Part shown: positions 25,638 to 33,864 of the stretch, piece by piece
Numbering within the stretch: position 1 is the stretch's first letter
Layout: each line of letters starts with the position of its first letter
From: Anaerocolumna cellulosilytica
GTDB taxonomy: Bacteria; Bacillota; Clostridia; Lachnospirales; Lachnospiraceae
Length of the DNA: 64,000 bases
Direction of reading: 5' to 3'
NCBI RefSeq assembly: GCF_014218335.1
Contig: NZ_AP023367.1
Location: 2,357,501 to 2,421,500, forward strand
Translations under genes and position numbers: made by a program
Notes under the pieces: generated by a model
What the model was told of the DNA's origin: nothing
The model's input: only the letters and a program-made list of their open reading frames with translations
Databases searched by the model: none

Positions 25638-27311
25638 ATGGAATCATTTAAAATTGGTATTATAGGAGGTGGCTTTCAAGGTAAGTCGGAAGCGTATTGG
25701 TTTGCGAAAAGAAATGTGGACGTTATTGTTTATGAAATCAGTCAGCGTCAGAGAGCTATGGTCTATGAAGAGATGGGAGCATCTCCAAAAAGCCATAAAT
25801 ACTTAAAGCATATCAAACTTACGGATCATCTTGAAGACCTTAGAGATTGCTGCTTAGTCATAGAGAATATACCTGAGAATAAAGAAATGAAGTATAAAAT
25901 TCTTAAAGAAGTAGAAAAGGTGGTAACCGAGGATACGATTATAGCATCTAATTCATCAAGTTATCTGCCTACCTTTCTGGCCGAGGCACTTGAGAATAAA
26001 AGCCGATTTATGAATATACATTTTCTGGGTGTGAGTTGGGGAATCAATGACCTAGAGCTGATTCCTTCTCAATATACCTCACAGGAAACGGTAGAAAAAA
26101 CCAACGAATTAATGGAATATCTGGGATTTTATCCGGTTGTTATGAAGGAATGTGCGGGATTTATTTTTAATAGAATAAATGGTATGGAACTGTCGAATTT
26201 ATTCAGAGCAATGGAAGTATACAAACTAGCTGATTTAGATACGATTACAAAGTATTTATTATACCCAATCAGAGGTCAATGGACGGTAGCTTTTATTGAC
26301 TTATTAGGAGTTGAAATATCAAAGGCTTTATTTGACTACCTCCATGAAATGTTTGGTGATAGGGCTCATATCTCAGAGTATTTAAACGGCAGAGTGGAAA
26401 GAAATGAATTAGGTGTCAAAACAGGAAAGGGTTTTTACGATTATCCAAGTACCAAGGTTGATCCGACAATCCTTATTAAAAAGACGGAGCGAAATGTCAA
26501 GTCAAAGTATCAGCATATATTTGTAAATAATGTAGCCATTAATCAATTGAATTTATTATTAGCGCTCGTTAATAAGGGGAAAACAGTATATATGGACACT
26601 ATAGATACTCCATGTTTTAAGGTTTTAGAAAGAACGGACAAGCATATTTATGATAAAGTGGCAGGTAATATTATATTAGCAAAAGATACTGACGTAGAAT
26701 TTGACTTGGTTTTAGATTCAAAAATAGCAACGTTTGAAGAAGCGGTTGAAAGTATCAATCAGTTAAGTGAAAGATTTGGAGCAGATAAGCCGATTCTTGT
26801 AAATACGCCTATTTATAGATTAAAGGATTTAGCAAAAGCGACGGAACATCCTTTAGAACGGCTGGCAGTAATTAATTGTCAAAAATCATTTATCTGTAAT
26901 ACGGAATTAGTAAAAAATCCAGGATATAGTGAAGAAATTTATGACGAGATAAAGAGCTTTATCATAGAAATAACCGGTGGCTGTTTAGAGGTAAATGATG
27001 GCTATACAAGGCCTTTAATGTTTTTGCTTATTACAAAGATGTTTGAAAGTATACGCTGTCTTGAAGAGGGAATTGCATCCCGTGATGAAATTGTAAGGCT
27101 AATGCAAAAAGAGGCAATATTTAAAGATGCGGATTATATGGGGCTTGGTACACTTAAATTCCTATCGGAGTATTTGTTTAATATCTATGGACAGCCTTTT
27201 GAAGCACCTAAGCTCTTGTTAGATATGGTAGCTGAGAATAAATGCGGCGTGATGAATGGAAATGGATTTTATGAATATCCGGGTGTACTTGCTGCTGTAG
27301 TACATAGTTAA
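25638..27311 (+). CDS. Double-domain 3-hydroxyacyl (acyl-ACP) dehydrogenase
   Basis: 557 aa, ATG after GGGAGGGTAG. The N-terminal half is a typical 3-hydroxyacyl-CoA dehydrogenase: NAD loop GIIGGGFQGKSEA, the NSSS stretch near residue 115, the catalytic His in NIHFLG, KECAGFIFNRI and the ending GVKTGKGFYDYP. The C-terminal half repeats the dehydrogenase helical domain in altered form and ends GVMNGNGFYEYP. In FkbH-type pathways such enzymes oxidise hydroxyl groups of an ACP-bound unit, giving a carbonyl that an aminotransferase can use. A degenerate full-length sibling lies at 19552. Confidence 0.8.
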   Translation: MESFKIGIIGGGFQGKSEAYWFAKRNVDVIVYEISQRQRAMVYEEMGASPKSHKYLKHIKLTDHLEDLRDCCLVIENIPENKEMKYKILKEVEKVVTEDTIIASNSSSYLPTFLAEALENKSRFMNIHFLGVSWGINDLELIPSQYTSQETVEKTNELMEYLGFYPVVMKECAGFIFNRINGMELSNLFRAMEVYKLADLDTITKYLLYPIRGQWTVAFIDLLGVEISKALFDYLHEMFGDRAHISEYLNGRVERNELGVKTGKGFYDYPSTKVDPTILIKKTERNVKSKYQHIFVNNVAINQLNLLLALVNKGKTVYMDTIDTPCFKVLERTDKHIYDKVAGNIILAKDTDVEFDLVLDSKIATFEEAVESINQLSERFGADKPILVNTPIYRLKDLAKATEHPLERLAVINCQKSFICNTELVKNPGYSEEIYDEIKSFIIEITGGCLEVNDGYTRPLMFLLITKMFESIRCLEEGIASRDEIVRLMQKEAIFKDADYMGLGTLKFLSEYLFNIYGQPFEAPKLLLDMVAENKCGVMNGNGFYEYPGVLAAVVHS

Positions 27312-27371
27312 GAAATAAGTGCTAACAAAATTATAAGGTAGAATAAATGAGATCAACCCCCATGATTTGAA

Positions 27372-27388
27372 TGCGTCCAAAGGACGCA
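27372..27388 (+). other. Small perfect hairpin in an operon gap
   Basis: TGCGTCC / GGACGCA with a 3-base loop lies in the 140-base gap between the dehydrogenase and the first thioesterase. There is no T run, so it is not a classical terminator. It might be an RNA-processing or stabilising element. Nothing else is seen in the gap. Confidence 0.35.
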
Positions 27389-27451
27389 AATGGGAGAGAA
27401 GGATGAAAGATATGCACATATCTAGTAAGAATCATATAAGGAAGGGTGCAG

Positions 27452-28207
27452 ATGAATCAGACAAAACAAGAGTATGTCTTTCTAAACAAAGGGATTGGGT
27501 TAAGACGATTAAAAGGTAAAAGTAATGACAAAACAAAAATCTTCTTCTTCCCTTTTGTGGGAGGGCAGTCATTATCTTATAAGGATGTGGCGAAGGATTT
27601 ACCTGAAAATATGGAGGTATTGGCTATTGATTATCCGGGTCATGGTTGGGTCAGAGGTGAGTATATAACAGATTTTGATGAGCTTGTAATGCTGTTATAT
27701 GAGGAGTTAGAAGAATATTTCGGTGATGATTTTTATTTTTTTGGACATAGTCTTGGGGGATTAATAGCATACCGAATGGTACAGTATCTTGAAAGAAAAA
27801 ACCGAGGGCCTCAAAAGGTTTTTATATCTGCTTCACCTCTACCCCATCGCATTGAGGAATACAGGTATTTAGCGGATAAATCAATAGAAGAATTGGTTAC
27901 TGTCATGAGTGCATTTGGCGGAATAAACCCGGTACTACTGGAAAACAAAGCCCATCTAGAGTATTTTGCGGCCCCTATGAAAGCTGATATTGCTGTTTTT
28001 TTAAAAACTTCTGTAGATATGAATTTGGCGGTAGAAACACCAATGTATGTATTTTATAGTGAAGGGGATAGCTTCGTAAAATATACCGATATTTGTGAAT
28101 GGGGCATATATGGTCAGACCGTGGTTTTTATAAAAGTAAAGGGAGAACATATCTTTATACAGACAGATTATAAAGAAGTAACGGAACATTTGAACCGGCT
28201 CCTGTAA
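27452..28207 (+). CDS. Type II thioesterase, copy 1
   Basis: 251 aa from the ATG after AAGGAAGGGTGC; an in-frame GTG six bases earlier overlaps that site. An alpha/beta hydrolase of the GrsT/TEII family: FFPFVGGQSLSY near the start, DYPGHGW, nucleophile Ser100 in FGHSLGG, an acid in the EGDSF region and His233 in GEHIFI. It removes stalled or wrong acyl groups from carrier proteins and so keeps the assembly line running. It is one of two such genes flanking the PfaD gene. Confidence 0.88.
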   Translation: MNQTKQEYVFLNKGIGLRRLKGKSNDKTKIFFFPFVGGQSLSYKDVAKDLPENMEVLAIDYPGHGWVRGEYITDFDELVMLLYEELEEYFGDDFYFFGHSLGGLIAYRMVQYLERKNRGPQKVFISASPLPHRIEEYRYLADKSIEELVTVMSAFGGINPVLLENKAHLEYFAAPMKADIAVFLKTSVDMNLAVETPMYVFYSEGDSFVKYTDICEWGIYGQTVVFIKVKGEHIFIQTDYKEVTEHLNRLL

Positions 28208-28277
28208 AGAAGTAAAACAATCACAAGTAAAAAGTAATGTATTTGGCTGATGCTTGTACAAAATGGAGATGTGATTT

Positions 28278-29873
28278 ATGAATACAGGTAATCAAATATC
28301 TTTGTGGATTCGACCGGAAGCTGAGGAATTAGAGTTATATAGCGGCAAGGACTTATTAAAGAATTTTCAAGAGAGTGTTTATGTCTATGAAAAGAATGGA
28401 ATATTTTTTATTACCAGAGAAGGCAATATTTTATTAAATGAAAAGGATGGATATTATAAGCTAGTTGCTAATGATAGCAGTTACAATAAGGTAAACTTAG
28501 GCTCAGGAGAGTTCATTAAGGAACACCAGGTCAGTTATCCATACGTGTTAGGAGGCATGGCACAGGGGATTGCTTCGGTTGATTTGGTAGTAGCGGCGGC
28601 AGAAAAAAATATCATGAGTTTTTTCGGAACCGGGGGATTGAATCTTCAAAGAGTAGATAATGCATTGAAACAGATTAAAAGCAGAATTAAAAAAGATGGT
28701 GTATATGGAGTTAATATCATATCAGCAAATCCCAAAAAGGATGAAGAAATAATTAGTCTGCTTATACAGCATGAGGTTAGAATAATAGAAGTAGCAGGAG
28801 CAGTTACACTTACTCCAGCGATTGTTGAATACCGATTGCAAGGCATACATAAAAAAGATAATCGGATTATTACTAAGAATAAGATTTTTGCCAAGATATC
28901 CAGAGAAGAAGTAGCCTCACTCTTTATGTCCCCGCCCCCGGAAAAAATAATTACCCAATTATTGAATGAGGGAAGAATTACAAAAGAAGAAGCAAGACTT
29001 GCAGTAGAAATATCTGTTTCGGAAGATATTATTGCAGAGGCTGATTCAGGAGGGCACACAGATAATCGTCCGGCGTTAGTTCTATATCAAAATATGGTTC
29101 TGCTGCGAAATCAAATAATGAAGAAATACCAGTATAAGCATGGAAGAATACGAATAGGAGCAGCGGGGGGGATTTGTACCCCATATACAGTATATGCAGC
29201 CTTTTCTCTGGGAGTAGATTTTGTTATGACTGGTTCTGTTAATCAAAGCTGTATAGAGGCTGGCACTAGTCAGGAAGTGAAGACAATATTATCAAAGCTG
29301 TCAATGAGTGATGTGGCGAATGCACCCTCTGCTGATATGTTTGAGATGGGAAGCAGAGTTCAGGTTATGACAAAAGGTCTACTCTTTCACGTCAAAGCCA
29401 ACAAACTTTATGAAGTCTATAAAAATTTTGACAGTATAGAGCAGATAGATAGCAAAACCAGAAACTATTTGGAAGAAAAAGTATTTAAAGAAAACCTTAA
29501 CGATGTATGGCACAAAACCAGACAATTTTTTGTAGATAATGACCCCATATTATTAAGTCGTGCAGATAAGAATGAGAAACTGAAGATGGCATTAATATTT
29601 AGAAGTTATCTTGGACTTTCATCAAAATGGGCACAAAATGGGGAAATGGATAAAAAAGTAGATTTTCAGGTTTTTTGCGGGCCGGCTATGGGGGCATTTA
29701 ACCGATGGGTAAAAGATACCTACTTAGAATATCCGGAGAACAGAAGGGTAGCAGATGTTGCAAAAAATATGATATATGGAGCAATGTATCTGAAAAGGCT
29801 GTACTTTTTAAGTACACAGTGTCAAAGGATAGATATGAATAATTTTCAAGTAGTACCTGACGAGAAATGGTGA
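28278..29873 (+). CDS. PfaD-family trans-acting enoyl reductase
   Basis: 531 aa, ATG after GGAGATGTGA. An FMN-dependent TIM-barrel enzyme related to nitronate monooxygenases. Visible are the PfaD-type N-terminal part (SYPYVLGGMAQGIAS), the glycine-rich FFGTGGLNLQRV, the diagnostic ADSGGHTDNRPA and GAAGGICTPYTVYAAF. PfaD homologues reduce enoyl-ACP double bonds in trans and are typical of PUFA and AT-less PKS systems. None of the PKS modules here shows an MDR-type ER domain, so this enzyme is the likely source of enoyl reduction. Confidence 0.9.
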   Translation: MNTGNQISLWIRPEAEELELYSGKDLLKNFQESVYVYEKNGIFFITREGNILLNEKDGYYKLVANDSSYNKVNLGSGEFIKEHQVSYPYVLGGMAQGIASVDLVVAAAEKNIMSFFGTGGLNLQRVDNALKQIKSRIKKDGVYGVNIISANPKKDEEIISLLIQHEVRIIEVAGAVTLTPAIVEYRLQGIHKKDNRIITKNKIFAKISREEVASLFMSPPPEKIITQLLNEGRITKEEARLAVEISVSEDIIAEADSGGHTDNRPALVLYQNMVLLRNQIMKKYQYKHGRIRIGAAGGICTPYTVYAAFSLGVDFVMTGSVNQSCIEAGTSQEVKTILSKLSMSDVANAPSADMFEMGSRVQVMTKGLLFHVKANKLYEVYKNFDSIEQIDSKTRNYLEEKVFKENLNDVWHKTRQFFVDNDPILLSRADKNEKLKMALIFRSYLGLSSKWAQNGEMDKKVDFQVFCGPAMGAFNRWVKDTYLEYPENRRVADVAKNMIYGAMYLKRLYFLSTQCQRIDMNNFQVVPDEKW

Positions 29874-29880
29874 CTTCGCT

Positions 29881-30681
29881 ATGAAAAAAAATGAAAAAAT
29901 TGTTCTTACTGAAGGGGATAATAAGTTTGCTATCCGATTTTTTTCAGAAGATAAGACCAAACCGATTATGTTCTGTTTTCCCTATATTGGAGGAAACTCC
30001 AATTGCTATCGGAAGTTATCAGATAAACTTCTGCCTTATGTGAATATAGCGGCTATCGACCCGCCGGGGCATGGCGTAGTGAATGGCAAGTTAATGCAGA
30101 ATATAAATGAGTTGGTAGAGGTTTATTATAAAGGTCTTCAAAAATATATTAATGGCAAATTCTACATTTTTGGGCATAGCCTTGGAGGGATAATCAGCTA
30201 TTTGCTTACTGCCAGGTTTGAGCAGGAAGGTCAAATACCGGAGAGTGTTTTTATAAGTGCTGCAACACCTCCAAGCCGTATACCCTATGAAATAGAAAAT
30301 ATGCCTCAATTCGAAACAGACGAAGGCATTAAAAAGGAATTGCTGGCTCTTGGAGGGAAGTATGCTCAATTGGTGAACAGTAACAGTATATTTTTATTCT
30401 CGTCTCTTAGGATTATTAAAGCCGATTATAAATTAGTTAGAAGCCTTGACGTAAAGCAAAGCCCTTCTTTGCATACGCAAAGTTATATACTTTTTAGCCA
30501 TGAGGATGAAGTGGCAGATGCTAAATTTATAAAAGAGTGGAAGAAGTATTGCCAAAACAGCGAAGTAATTACTGTTACCGGTAATCATAATTACATCGAA
30601 GAAAATACAATAGAAATTGGAAAAATTGTTTCTGACAGAATAAAAAATAGAAATTCTTACTTTATTGGACAAGGTGATTGA
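29881..30681 (+). CDS. Type II thioesterase, copy 2
   Basis: 266 aa, starting 8 bases after the PfaD stop. Same family as the gene at 27452: FCFPYIGGNSNCYRKL, DPPGHGV, Ser100 in FGHSLGG and a C-terminal His in GNHNYI. Two TEIIs in one operon suggest separate targets, for example editing of PKS carrier domains versus release from the discrete ACPs. Its stop (TGA at 30679) nearly touches the start of the next gene, indicating translational coupling. Confidence 0.87.
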   Translation: MKKNEKIVLTEGDNKFAIRFFSEDKTKPIMFCFPYIGGNSNCYRKLSDKLLPYVNIAAIDPPGHGVVNGKLMQNINELVEVYYKGLQKYINGKFYIFGHSLGGIISYLLTARFEQEGQIPESVFISAATPPSRIPYEIENMPQFETDEGIKKELLALGGKYAQLVNSNSIFLFSSLRIIKADYKLVRSLDVKQSPSLHTQSYILFSHEDEVADAKFIKEWKKYCQNSEVITVTGNHNYIEENTIEIGKIVSDRIKNRNSYFIGQGD

Positions 30682-30682
30682 T

Positions 30683-31840
30683 TTGAGAATACCTGAACTT
30701 GGCGAAAAATATAAGAATGTTTTTCACATCTCAAAAGAGATGGTTATGGATTTTAGTAGCTTTTCCAAAGATGATAACCCATTACATGTTAACGAGGAAG
30801 CCGCTCGTCAGTATGGATACCAAAATCCGGTATGTCACGGTGCCATCCTACTTTCGGAGATTAGTAGGATAATAGGAACGCAGCTGCCGGGAAATGGTGC
30901 ACTATGGTCGGATTTAGATATTAGTTTTTCATCCCCCGTCCTATGGAACGAGACGGTTGATATTGAGGTAGAAGTAATACAAAGGAGTGAAGCACTGGGA
31001 ATCATAAAGCTCCAAATAGAGGTGTTAAAAAAAGCAAAAAAGGTGTTGTCAGGAACTGCTAAAGTTATGTGCTTGAGAGAGATAAAAAGGAGTTATCCTA
31101 TGTTGGATTTATCAAAAAGATGTGCGTTAGTCACAGGAGGTTCCAGAGGGTTAGGACTTGGCATAACACGGGAGCTACTTGAGGATGGGTATCATGTGAT
31201 AACTTTATCCAGAGCAGAATCAGAAGAAATAAATAAACTACAGGAAGTATATAAAGGAAAAATGAAGCACATATCCTGTGATTTGAGCCATTTTGAAGAA
31301 TTAAAAAATTTGATTCATCATACGAACCAAACCTTTATGCCAATTAATAGTGTTATTCATGCAGCAGGTCCGGCACCACAAAAGATAAACATGGGCAGTC
31401 AAATAAATGAGACAATTGATACGTATTTTAACGTATACATTAAAAGTTTAATTCAAATACTAGAAGTATGTATACCCGATATGAAACAACTGAAATATGG
31501 CAGAGTGATAACCATAGGTACATCTTACATATTAGGAATGCCGCCACTTGCAATGTATCCATACATTATCGGAAAAGAAGCACTTTGGGGACTGACAAAA
31601 TCTTTGGCGGTTGATGTGGGCAGATACGGCATAAGTGTTAATATGATATCACCCTCTATGATGGTAACAGATATGACTTCTGAAATATCCAATGCAGCGA
31701 AATATGCAGAGGCTCAAAAAAACCCTATGTGTCGTTTTGCAGAATTATCAGAAGTTGCTAAGACGGTGACTTTTCTCTGTGGTGAGGGGGGAGCCTTCAT
31801 AAATGGAACCAATATTCCTATTACCGGAGGCGGAACATGA
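30683..31840 (+). CDS. MaoC-like hydratase fused to an SDR ketoreductase
   Basis: 385 aa from the TTG at 30683, placed after AAGGTGATTGAT; in-frame TTG 30665 and GTG 30674 are alternatives. Residues 1-135 form a hot-dog R-specific enoyl hydratase with the catalytic pair in DDNPLHVNEEAA. Residues about 145-385 form a FabG-like short-chain reductase with GGSRGLGLG, Ser in IGTSYILG and Tyr294/Lys298 in YIIGK. The fusion could interconvert 3-oxo, 3-hydroxy and 2-enoyl acyl-ACP, either supplying in trans the KR/DH steps missing from modules or processing the starter. Its stop overlaps the next start (ATGA). Confidence 0.85.
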   Translation: MRIPELGEKYKNVFHISKEMVMDFSSFSKDDNPLHVNEEAARQYGYQNPVCHGAILLSEISRIIGTQLPGNGALWSDLDISFSSPVLWNETVDIEVEVIQRSEALGIIKLQIEVLKKAKKVLSGTAKVMCLREIKRSYPMLDLSKRCALVTGGSRGLGLGITRELLEDGYHVITLSRAESEEINKLQEVYKGKMKHISCDLSHFEELKNLIHHTNQTFMPINSVIHAAGPAPQKINMGSQINETIDTYFNVYIKSLIQILEVCIPDMKQLKYGRVITIGTSYILGMPPLAMYPYIIGKEALWGLTKSLAVDVGRYGISVNMISPSMMVTDMTSEISNAAKYAEAQKNPMCRFAELSEVAKTVTFLCGEGGAFINGTNIPITGGGT

Positions 31841-33519
31841 ATGATAAGGTGCAATTTTTGCTAATATCCGATTTTACAATCAATCCATTACAATCTTTGC
31901 TAAAACAACAGTTTCACCATTATTCTTGTGATTTTATGGTATCTCCTATCGGTCAGATTATACAGAGTGTAAATGAAATTTGCTGTCAGAAACCCTCCAC
32001 CATGGAACAGGCTGTTATATTGTGGACAATGCCAGATAGACAGATTCATGAATTTAAAAAGCTATACTCTAATAATATGTATGACAAAAATGTAATGTTC
32101 CGGCAGGTATTAGAGTATGCAGAATATATAAGAAAACTTTCAGAAGTAGTCAAATTCATTGCCGTACCGATTTGGACACTAAACAGTAATTACAGGGGGA
32201 ATGGTATTCTTAATTTTAGATATTCTACAGGAATCTACAGTGTGTTAATGCAAATGAACTTAAAGCTCGCAAAAGCTTTAGAAGACTTAAGTAATGTATA
32301 TATTCTGTATACGGATCAATGGATGAAAGTCTCTGAAAAAGCCGAAGATGAAAAGATGTGGTATTTTGGAAAGATACCCTTTACCCAAAGCATCTTTAGA
32401 CAGGCGGCAGAGGATATTAAATCAATATATGATGTATTAACAGGTAGAACAAAAAAATTACTGGTACTGGATTTGGATAATACTTTATGGGGTGGTATCG
32501 CAGGAGAAGATGGCATTAATGGTATAAGACTTGGGGGCGTAGATTATATTGGTGAAGCCTTCCTTGAATTTCAAAAACATTTGCTACAGCTGAAAAATAA
32601 AGGACTCCTACTGGCTATATGCAGTAAAAATGATGAAGACACTGCCATGGAGATTATAGAAAAACATACAGAAATGATACTACGAAAAGAAGATTTTGTC
32701 GGCTTTAAAATTAATTGGGAGGATAAGGCTAAAAATATAAGAGAACTTGCCTTGGAGCTAAATCTGGGACTTGCCTCTGTAGTATTTATTGATGATAGTC
32801 CCTTTGAACGGGCAAGAGTTATGAGTGAACTGCCTGAGGTTTTGGTTCCCGAATGGCCAATGGAACCAATCCATTATGTGAAAGCCTTAAATGGCTTAAG
32901 GTGTTTTGATAAAGCATCTTTTAGTACGGAAGACACACAAAGAACCAATTACTATAGACAGGAACAGGAAAGGAAAAAAACAATTGAGAATACCAGCAAT
33001 ATAGAAGAATGGCTGTATCAGATTGCGTTAGAGGTTAGATTTGAACCTGTGAATGATTCGAATGTCCAGCGTGTTTCCCAATTGTTGAATAAAACCAATC
33101 AATTTAATCTTATAACAAGAAGACTAGAACAGTATGAAATTATGGCGTACTGCAATCAGGAACAGGCAGGCGGTGTTGCATTTTATGCAGCAGACAAGTT
33201 CGGCAGCTATGGATTGATTGGTTTTTCCTCTTATGAAATGAATGAAAATAGTCTTTTTATAAAAGATTTTTTACTAAGCTGCAGAGCTATGGGAAAAGGT
33301 ATTGAAATGGCTATGTTAAATATATTAAAAGATATAGCGGTTAGTGAAGGTAAAGACAGGATACTAGCGCAGTATATACCAACAGATAGAAATAAAGCAA
33401 GTGGAGATTTTCTAGGAACTTCAGGCTTTATGAAGGATGGGGCAATGTATGTACAGCATAATCTCCGTGCAATCAATAAACCTCCTTATATAACCATCAC
33501 GAATGAGATAGAGATTTAG
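31837..33519 (+). CDS. FkbH-like HAD-superfamily glyceryl(acyl)-ACP synthase
   Basis: 560 aa. The N-terminal SGNH-like part (about 1-200) is followed by the HAD domain starting at LLVLDLDNTLWGG (Asp212, Asp214), with CSKNDEDTA and VFIDDSPFERA. A C-terminal GNAT-like region holds SQLLNKTNQFNL and ends near GTSGFM. FkbH proteins load a three-carbon unit from 1,3-bisphosphoglycerate onto an ACP, giving glyceryl-ACP, the precursor of methoxymalonyl-type and other unusual units. A small ACP gene follows directly, matching the known FkbH/ACP pairing. Confidence 0.88.
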   Translation: MNDKVQFLLISDFTINPLQSLLKQQFHHYSCDFMVSPIGQIIQSVNEICCQKPSTMEQAVILWTMPDRQIHEFKKLYSNNMYDKNVMFRQVLEYAEYIRKLSEVVKFIAVPIWTLNSNYRGNGILNFRYSTGIYSVLMQMNLKLAKALEDLSNVYILYTDQWMKVSEKAEDEKMWYFGKIPFTQSIFRQAAEDIKSIYDVLTGRTKKLLVLDLDNTLWGGIAGEDGINGIRLGGVDYIGEAFLEFQKHLLQLKNKGLLLAICSKNDEDTAMEIIEKHTEMILRKEDFVGFKINWEDKAKNIRELALELNLGLASVVFIDDSPFERARVMSELPEVLVPEWPMEPIHYVKALNGLRCFDKASFSTEDTQRTNYYRQEQERKKTIENTSNIEEWLYQIALEVRFEPVNDSNVQRVSQLLNKTNQFNLITRRLEQYEIMAYCNQEQAGGVAFYAADKFGSYGLIGFSSYEMNENSLFIKDFLLSCRAMGKGIEMAMLNILKDIAVSEGKDRILAQYIPTDRNKASGDFLGTSGFMKDGAMYVQHNLRAINKPPYITITNEIEI

Positions 33520-33544
33520 TAAAAGTGAAATGTGAGGGCTTACT

Positions 33545-33787
33545 ATGTGTAAAAACAATCATGATCATAAAAAATTAAGAAAAATACTTATCGATTTTCT
33601 TGAAATAGCGGAAGACACACCGGATGAAGAAATCAATCAGGACCTCCTTGCATCGTGGGATTCCTCTATGCATCTTACTATTGTTATGGAGATAGAAAGT
33701 CAGTTTAATATAGCTTTCAATATAGAGGATATCATTCAGATGAGGTCTTTAGAGGAGATATCCTATTACATAGATAAAAAAAGATAG
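33545..33787 (+). CDS. Discrete acyl carrier protein next to FkbH
   Basis: 80 aa, ATG after GTGAGGGCTTACT. A single carrier domain with the attachment serine at residue 40 in LASWDSSMHLTIVMEIE. The W-D-S pattern is typical of ACPs paired with FkbH proteins. It is the likely acceptor of the glyceryl unit. The first PKS follows 77 bases downstream and has no loading domain, so this ACP, or the longer one at 25171, probably hands over the starter. Confidence 0.88.
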   Translation: MCKNNHDHKKLRKILIDFLEIAEDTPDEEINQDLLASWDSSMHLTIVMEIESQFNIAFNIEDIIQMRSLEEISYYIDKKR

Positions 33788-33864
33788 TAATAAAATTTGT
33801 TATCAAAGATGAGCAAAGTGGTTGAAGTGTAGATTAATGTGCAATATTGGCAAAGGACGAGGGT

